From JAYFQF01 sp034927285 (GTDB taxonomy: Bacteria; Bacillota; Peptococcia; DRI-13; UBA5745): a stretch of DNA of 9,293 nucleotides. Position 1 is the stretch's first letter; every line of letters begins with the position of its first letter. The DNA lies in contig JAYFQF010000033.1 in NCBI GenBank assembly GCA_034927285.1, forward strand, positions 1-9,293, written 5' to 3'. The notes under the pieces are model-generated. The model was not told the origin of the DNA, did not search any database, and worked only from the letters and a program-made list of their open reading frames with translations. This document shows positions 7,082-9,293 of this stretch, one piece after another. Both the position numbers and the translations under genes were made by a program.

Positions 7082-7207
7082 TTATCTAACCTTTAATTTA
7101 TAAACGTCTGATTCTGGTTCGTTTCCCGTAATTGTAAAGCCGCCTTGGGCGTTTAGAGGAATAATCTGAAAAACGACATCGTAATATCCATCATCGTCTA
7201 CGTCCAT
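7082..7207 (-). CDS. Short acidic ORF, or 3' remnant of a larger gene
   Basis: A 41-codon frame starts at an ATG preceded by AAGGA with 7-nt spacing and ends just before a strong terminator. The product begins MDVDDDGYYDVVFQ and is acidic. The DxDxDG pattern resembles calcium-binding loops of the EF-hand/dockerin kind, and the rest (GGFTITGNEPESDVYKLKVR) reads like the C-terminal beta-strand end of a secreted or surface protein. The frame is closed by a TAG 7 codons upstream of the ATG. It may be a genuine small protein or the surviving 3' end of a decayed gene. I do not recognise the family. Confidence 0.45.
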   Translation of the reverse strand: MDVDDDGYYDVVFQIIPLNAQGGFTITGNEPESDVYKLKVR

Positions 7208-7225
7208 GTCATAGTCCTTTTCCTA

Positions 7226-7254
7226 ACTATATCACAATGGGGAAATTTATCCAA
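7226..7254 (-). promoter_or_regulatory. Possible promoter of the short acidic ORF
   Basis: On the minus strand TTGGAT and TATAGT (5/6) are separated by 17 nt, immediately upstream of the ribosome binding site of the short ORF. The -35 is poor (3/6), so support is limited. Confidence 0.25.
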
Positions 7255-7405
7255 TCTTGCACAAACTTATCACTTAAACAGAGTATCCAGAAAAAAATAC
7301 GCATGGGTTTCCTTCTTTGCGGGAAAGACGGTCTTCCCGTCCGTCCGGCGTGGTTAAGCACACACCGAAAAATATTCATGCTTTCAACTGATATATATAT
7401 TCCTC
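7255..7405. other. Intergenic stretch without a convincing gene
   Basis: Frames of about 60 codons exist on both strands, but neither has a ribosome binding site or a recognisable product. A GC-rich patch near 7318-7352 carries overlapping inverted repeats (GGGAA/TTCCC and GACGG/CCGTC) and stands out from the AT-rich surroundings. I assign it no function. Confidence 0.4.
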
Positions 7406-7439
7406 TTTTCATTTTCTTCTGAAAAAGTATAATTATAAT
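7406..7439 (+). promoter_or_regulatory. Possible promoter of the 80-residue protein gene
   Basis: A perfect TATAAT at 7428-7433 follows TTTTCA (4/6) at 16-nt spacing; a second TATAAT overlaps the next helical turn at 7434-7439. This would give a leader of about 105 nt. No terminator or riboswitch structure is evident in that leader. Confidence 0.4.
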
Positions 7440-7546
7440 AGAGTTATTTATGTTCGGATACAGTGTTTTGCATGAACCACAGCTTGCGTAATTGGCGAAT
7501 TTATATCACACGCAGATAAACAGAAATTTTGAGGAGGATATAGAAT

Positions 7547-7789
7547 ATGGCACATTCTCTTGGAGATGCCCTTTCAGGATTTGGCAGTGAACTGTTGGAA
7601 CAAATAAGAGAAAATAGTACTGCAAGGCTAGATGAGGCTGCCTTTAAAGAAAAAATCATCGGAATTGAAAAAGCAATTGCGGCTCTGCGTGAAGCCGAAG
7701 TTGAAGATGAGAAAATCATTTTCCTTCTTCAAAAGCATTGGGATTTACGTCTTAGTGAGGCTAAGGAACTTTTGCAGCAGGAAAGATAA
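7547..7789 (+). CDS. Hypothetical 80-residue helical protein
   Basis: The ATG follows a strong GAGGAGG at 9-nt spacing, so this is very likely a real gene. The 80-residue product is charged and predicted mostly helical. It has no signal peptide or membrane segment, and an Ala/Glu/Lys/Leu-rich pattern in the second half (EDEKIIFLLQKHWDLRLSEAKELL) fits amphipathic helices. I do not recognise a family with confidence. It lies upstream of the DUF7000-like gene in the same direction but is separated from it by a 95-bp gap that carries a possible promoter, so the two need not be co-transcribed. The gene and its neighbours are more AT-rich than the exporter operon, which fits an acquired patch. Confidence 0.7.
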   Translation: MAHSLGDALSGFGSELLEQIRENSTARLDEAAFKEKIIGIEKAIAALREAEVEDEKIIFLLQKHWDLRLSEAKELLQQER

Positions 7790-7835
7790 AAAAATGATCA
7801 TTAAAGAAACAACGGCCTAACGACATAACTGATAG

Positions 7836-7864
7836 TTTACTTAAAACCCATTCACCCATATCAT
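7836..7864 (+). promoter_or_regulatory. Possible promoter of the DUF7000-like gene
   Basis: TTTACT (4/6) and TATCAT (5/6) are separated by 17 nt and lie just upstream of the ribosome binding site. The predicted leader would be very short, about 15 nt. Confidence 0.35.
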
Positions 7865-7884
7865 ATTGTAGGAGATAACCGCAT

Positions 7885-8391
7885 ATGGAGAAAAATTTAA
7901 GCAGCTATATTTCTGCCTATAAAAAGCATTTAGAAGCCGGAGATATCCAGACTGCTTATGAAGCTCTGGTTAAATATGTTATGTCCTTAAAAGCGCATTG
8001 TGAGAAAACGCTTTTCAATCAGTATTCTTTTGGAAATATATCTCCCGGTTATATGGACTTTACCTATTTTGCTTTTTTTGATGACTATTTGCGCCGTAAG
8101 AAATTGCGCTTTGGTATTGTCCTAAATCACAGAGAAATGCGGTTTGAGCTTTGGCTCATGGGGCAAAATGCAAAAATTGAAAAGAAATACTGGGAGTTAT
8201 TAAAAAACAGCGCTTGGAACAAGCATCGAACCACTATGCCGAAATACGCTGTGCTTGAAGCCGTATTGGTTGAGTTTCCTGATTTTGATCGTTTAAACGA
8301 CTTAACTTCAAAGATTGAGCAGACAGCGTCTTCTGTTTCAAAGGAAATTTCAGGCCACATCAAGGCGTTGGATTCACCTGGTTTCGAATAG
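7885..8391 (+). CDS. DUF7000 family protein
   Basis: This 168-residue cytosolic protein of unknown function has the layout I associate with DUF7000: an N-terminal helical part (SSYISAYKKHLEAGDIQTAYEALVKYVMSL, about 6-36, described rather than fully motif-assigned), then GNISPGYMDFTYF at 50-62, a central strand pair KLRFGIVLNHREMRFELWL at 73-91, and YWELLKNSAWNKH at 102-114. The start ATG follows TAGGAG at 10-nt spacing. The family is found in scattered bacteria, and its biochemical role is not known to me. The gene is followed after 31 bp by the remnant of an acetyltransferase gene with its own strong ribosome binding site, so the two may once have been co-transcribed. The family call is from memory of its sequence pattern. 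Confidence 0.75.
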   Translation: MEKNLSSYISAYKKHLEAGDIQTAYEALVKYVMSLKAHCEKTLFNQYSFGNISPGYMDFTYFAFFDDYLRRKKLRFGIVLNHREMRFELWLMGQNAKIEKKYWELLKNSAWNKHRTTMPKYAVLEAVLVEFPDFDRLNDLTSKIEQTASSVSKEISGHIKALDSPGFE

Positions 8392-8422
8392 TTATTTCTA
8401 TTACACACAGGAGGATTTTTAT

Positions 8423-8560
8423 ATGCTATGCGGACCAGCCCCTAATGCCATATATCCCAATGAGGCTGTCAAAAGCGTGTGTTCATTAAAAATGTCATAA
8501 TACGACCCAATATCATTATTGGAGATTATCCCTATTGGGCACCGCTTTACAAATATCATT
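8423..8560 (+). pseudogene. Frameshifted, truncated 5' end of a Vat/XAT-like antibiotic acetyltransferase gene
   Basis: A strong AGGAGG (8409-8414) with 8-nt spacing precedes an ATG that opens only 25 codons, beginning MLCGPAPNAIYPNEAVKSVC. This resembles the start of hexapeptide-repeat xenobiotic acetyltransferases (Vat streptogramin acetyltransferases, CatB-type), which begin GPxPxxxYP and continue F-I-K-N-x-I-x-x-P-N-I-I-x-G-D-Y-x-Y. That continuation is present, but in the next frame from 8482 (FIKNVIIRPNIIIGDYPYW). A single missing T near 8482 explains the shift. After about 40 codons the similarity stops, and the sequence runs into the tRNA cluster terminator. The left-handed beta-helix and catalytic histidine of these roughly 210-residue enzymes are absent, so no active enzyme can be made. 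The end coordinate is approximate. Confidence 0.72.
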
Positions 8561-8573
8561 CCCTCCCTGCAGG

Positions 8574-8622
8574 AACAAAAAAGCGTACCAAAGGTCTTAA
8601 ACCCTTGGTACGCTTCACTTTT
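8574..8622 (-). terminator. Bidirectional rho-independent terminator after the tRNA cluster
   Basis: AAGCGTACCAA (8581-8591) pairs perfectly with TTGGTACGCTT (8605-8615). A U-run follows the stem on the minus strand (A-run 8576-8582), and another follows on the plus strand (CTTCACTTTTTTT). It ends the minus-strand tRNA transcript and could also stop plus-strand reading from the DUF7000 side. Confidence 0.85.
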
Positions 8623-8629
8623 TTTCTGA

Positions 8630-8714
8630 TGGTGCGGACAGTGGGACTCGAACCCACACGTCTTTCGACACGGGAACCTAAATCCCGGGCGTCTGCCAGT
8701 TCCGCCATGTCCGC
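8630..8714 (-). tRNA. tRNA-Leu (anticodon TAG)
   Basis: The cloverleaf is complete. The acceptor GCGGACA pairs with TGTCCGC, the anticodon stem CGGGA/TCCCG carries loop TTTAGGT with anticodon TAG, and there is a long class II variable arm. The T arm is GTGGG-TTCGAGT-CCCAC, the discriminator base is A, and CCA is encoded. It is the last gene of the four-tRNA cluster and should read CUN leucine codons. Confidence 0.96.
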
Positions 8715-8782
8715 CTGTGTTTCGATTCCTTTTAAGCCGGAGTCCCGATACCCGGCCCTGCCTGGCCTTGAGCATAAAAAAA

Positions 8783-8857
8783 TGGCTGGGGCGGCAGGAT
8801 TTGAACCTGCGAATGCGGGAGTCAAAGTCCCGTGCCTTACCGCTTGGCGACGCCCCA
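8783..8857 (-). tRNA. tRNA-Gln (anticodon TTG)
   Basis: The acceptor TGGGGCG pairs with CGCCCCA, the anticodon stem CGGGA/TCCCG has loop CTTTGAC (anticodon TTG), and the T arm is GCAGG-TTCAAAT-CCTGC. The discriminator is G and CCA is encoded. The U1-A72 acceptor end is typical of glutamine tRNA. A 68-bp spacer separates it from tRNA-Leu. Confidence 0.96.
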
Positions 8858-8876
8858 CCAAGACTAATAAAAAAAA

Positions 8877-8953
8877 TGGGGTGAATGAGGGGAATCGAAC
8901 CCCCGAGTGCCGGAGCCACAATCCGGTGCGTTAACCGCTTCGCCACATCCACC
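8877..8953 (-). tRNA. tRNA-His (anticodon GTG)
   Basis: The acceptor GTGGATG pairs with CATTCAC, with a genomically encoded extra G(-1) at 8953 opposite discriminator C73, the histidine identity element. The anticodon stem CCGGA/TCCGG holds loop TTGTGGC (anticodon GTG). The T arm contains GGTTCGATTCC and CCA is encoded. Only 4 bp separate it from tRNA-Arg. Confidence 0.96.
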
Positions 8954-8957
8954 ACAA

Positions 8958-9034
<77 letters not shown>

Positions 9035-9067
9035 AAAACTATTAGTCCATCAAAGGACGCACCATTG

Positions 9068-9097
9068 ATTTTACCAACTAACGCCGTATCTTGTCAA
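9068..9097 (-). promoter_or_regulatory. Promoter of the tRNA cluster
   Basis: On the minus strand a perfect TTGACA (9097-9092) and TAAAAT (9073-9068, 5/6) are separated by 18 nt, placing the start about 25 bp before tRNA-Arg. It lies between the rdgB stop and the first tRNA, so the cluster can be transcribed independently. Confidence 0.75.
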
Positions 9098-9144
9098 GCT
9101 ATTCTTGCAATCTTCGGCTACTATTTTTCATTGGCCGACAGGCT

Positions 9145-9293
9145 TCAGGCAAGAGTACCGGCAAAGATCCGGCGCAGCTCCGGCTCCAGCAGGCGCAGGG
9201 CTTTACCCCGGTGGCTGATTTCATTTTTGGCTTCCGGACTGATCTCCGCCATAGTCTGCTCGCTTTCCGGCAAAATAAACAAAGGATCGTAGC
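9145..9293 (-). CDS. rdgB: XTP/dITP pyrophosphatase, C-terminal part (RdgB/HAM1 family)
   Basis: The gene enters from the right edge of the window and only its last 48 codons are present. RdgB hydrolyses non-canonical purine nucleoside triphosphates (XTP, dITP) to the monophosphate and pyrophosphate, keeping them out of DNA and RNA. The visible part begins YDPLF, the conserved substrate-contact motif normally preceded by glycine (a GG[TC]YDPLF-like block lies at the edge), continues through QTMAEISPEAKNEISHRGKA, the family's closing signature, and ends a short tail later at TGA. No terminator is evident between its stop codon and the tRNA promoter 48 bp downstream, so some reading-through into the tRNA cluster is possible. 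Confidence 0.9.
   Translation of the reverse strand, partial: YDPLFILPESEQTMAEISPEAKNEISHRGKALRLLEPELRRIFAGTLA

Noticed and set aside
7318..7352. GC-rich inverted repeats in an AT-rich gap
   Set aside because: The short stems overlap, have no U-tract and have no adjacent gene boundary that would give them a role.
8419..8955. Open frames on both strands across the tRNA genes
   Set aside because: They translate tRNA sequence and are a known artefact of tRNA clusters; only 8482-8560 of the plus frame carries acetyltransferase similarity.

Overview
The window most likely comes from the chromosome of a Gram-positive, Clostridia-like bacterium. The evidence is strong purine-rich Shine-Dalgarno sites before most genes, tRNA genes with encoded CCA ends, compact U-tailed terminators, and proteins of Clostridia-type families. 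GC content looks moderate. A Desulfitobacterium/Peptococcaceae-type host would fit, but that is inference and I cannot name a species.

Left part (1-2751). The window opens on an unrecognised stretch that runs into a methionine sulfoxide reductase MsrA-MsrB fusion gene. That gene lacks its 5' end, including the MsrA catalytic cysteine motif. A complete MmgE/PrpD family gene lies convergent to it and ends only 11 bp away. Then comes an AT-rich gap of about 390 bp that holds a probable promoter for the mmgE/prpD gene and the terminator of the next operon.

Middle (2645-6994). A three-gene minus-strand unit is read in the order tetR, ABC exporter half-transporter A, ABC exporter half-transporter B. 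The two half-transporters overlap by 8 bp and probably form a heterodimeric exporter. A near-consensus promoter (TTGACA-17-TATGAT) precedes tetR. A 38-bp near-perfect palindrome lies across its -10 box and start point, as expected for an autorepressing TetR operator. A terminator-like hairpin at the tetR stop codon and a second, smaller palindrome just before the first ABC gene suggest that exporter expression is separately gated. The tetR start is odd: its only ATG sits inside the operator without a ribosome binding site, while a strong Shine-Dalgarno sits in front of an ATA codon.

Right part (7023-8560). This is an AT-rich accessory patch. It holds a short minus-strand ORF or gene remnant with its own terminator, an orphan 80-residue protein, a DUF7000-like protein, and the frameshifted and truncated 5' end of a hexapeptide-repeat (Vat/XAT-like) antibiotic acetyltransferase gene.

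Right edge (8574-9293). A minus-strand tRNA cluster Arg(TCT)-His(GTG)-Gln(TTG)-Leu(TAG) has a clear promoter and a bidirectional terminator. The 3' end of an RdgB/HAM1 XTP/dITP pyrophosphatase gene lies upstream of it. The accessory patch abuts the 3' side of the tRNA cluster, a common place for gained and decaying genes.
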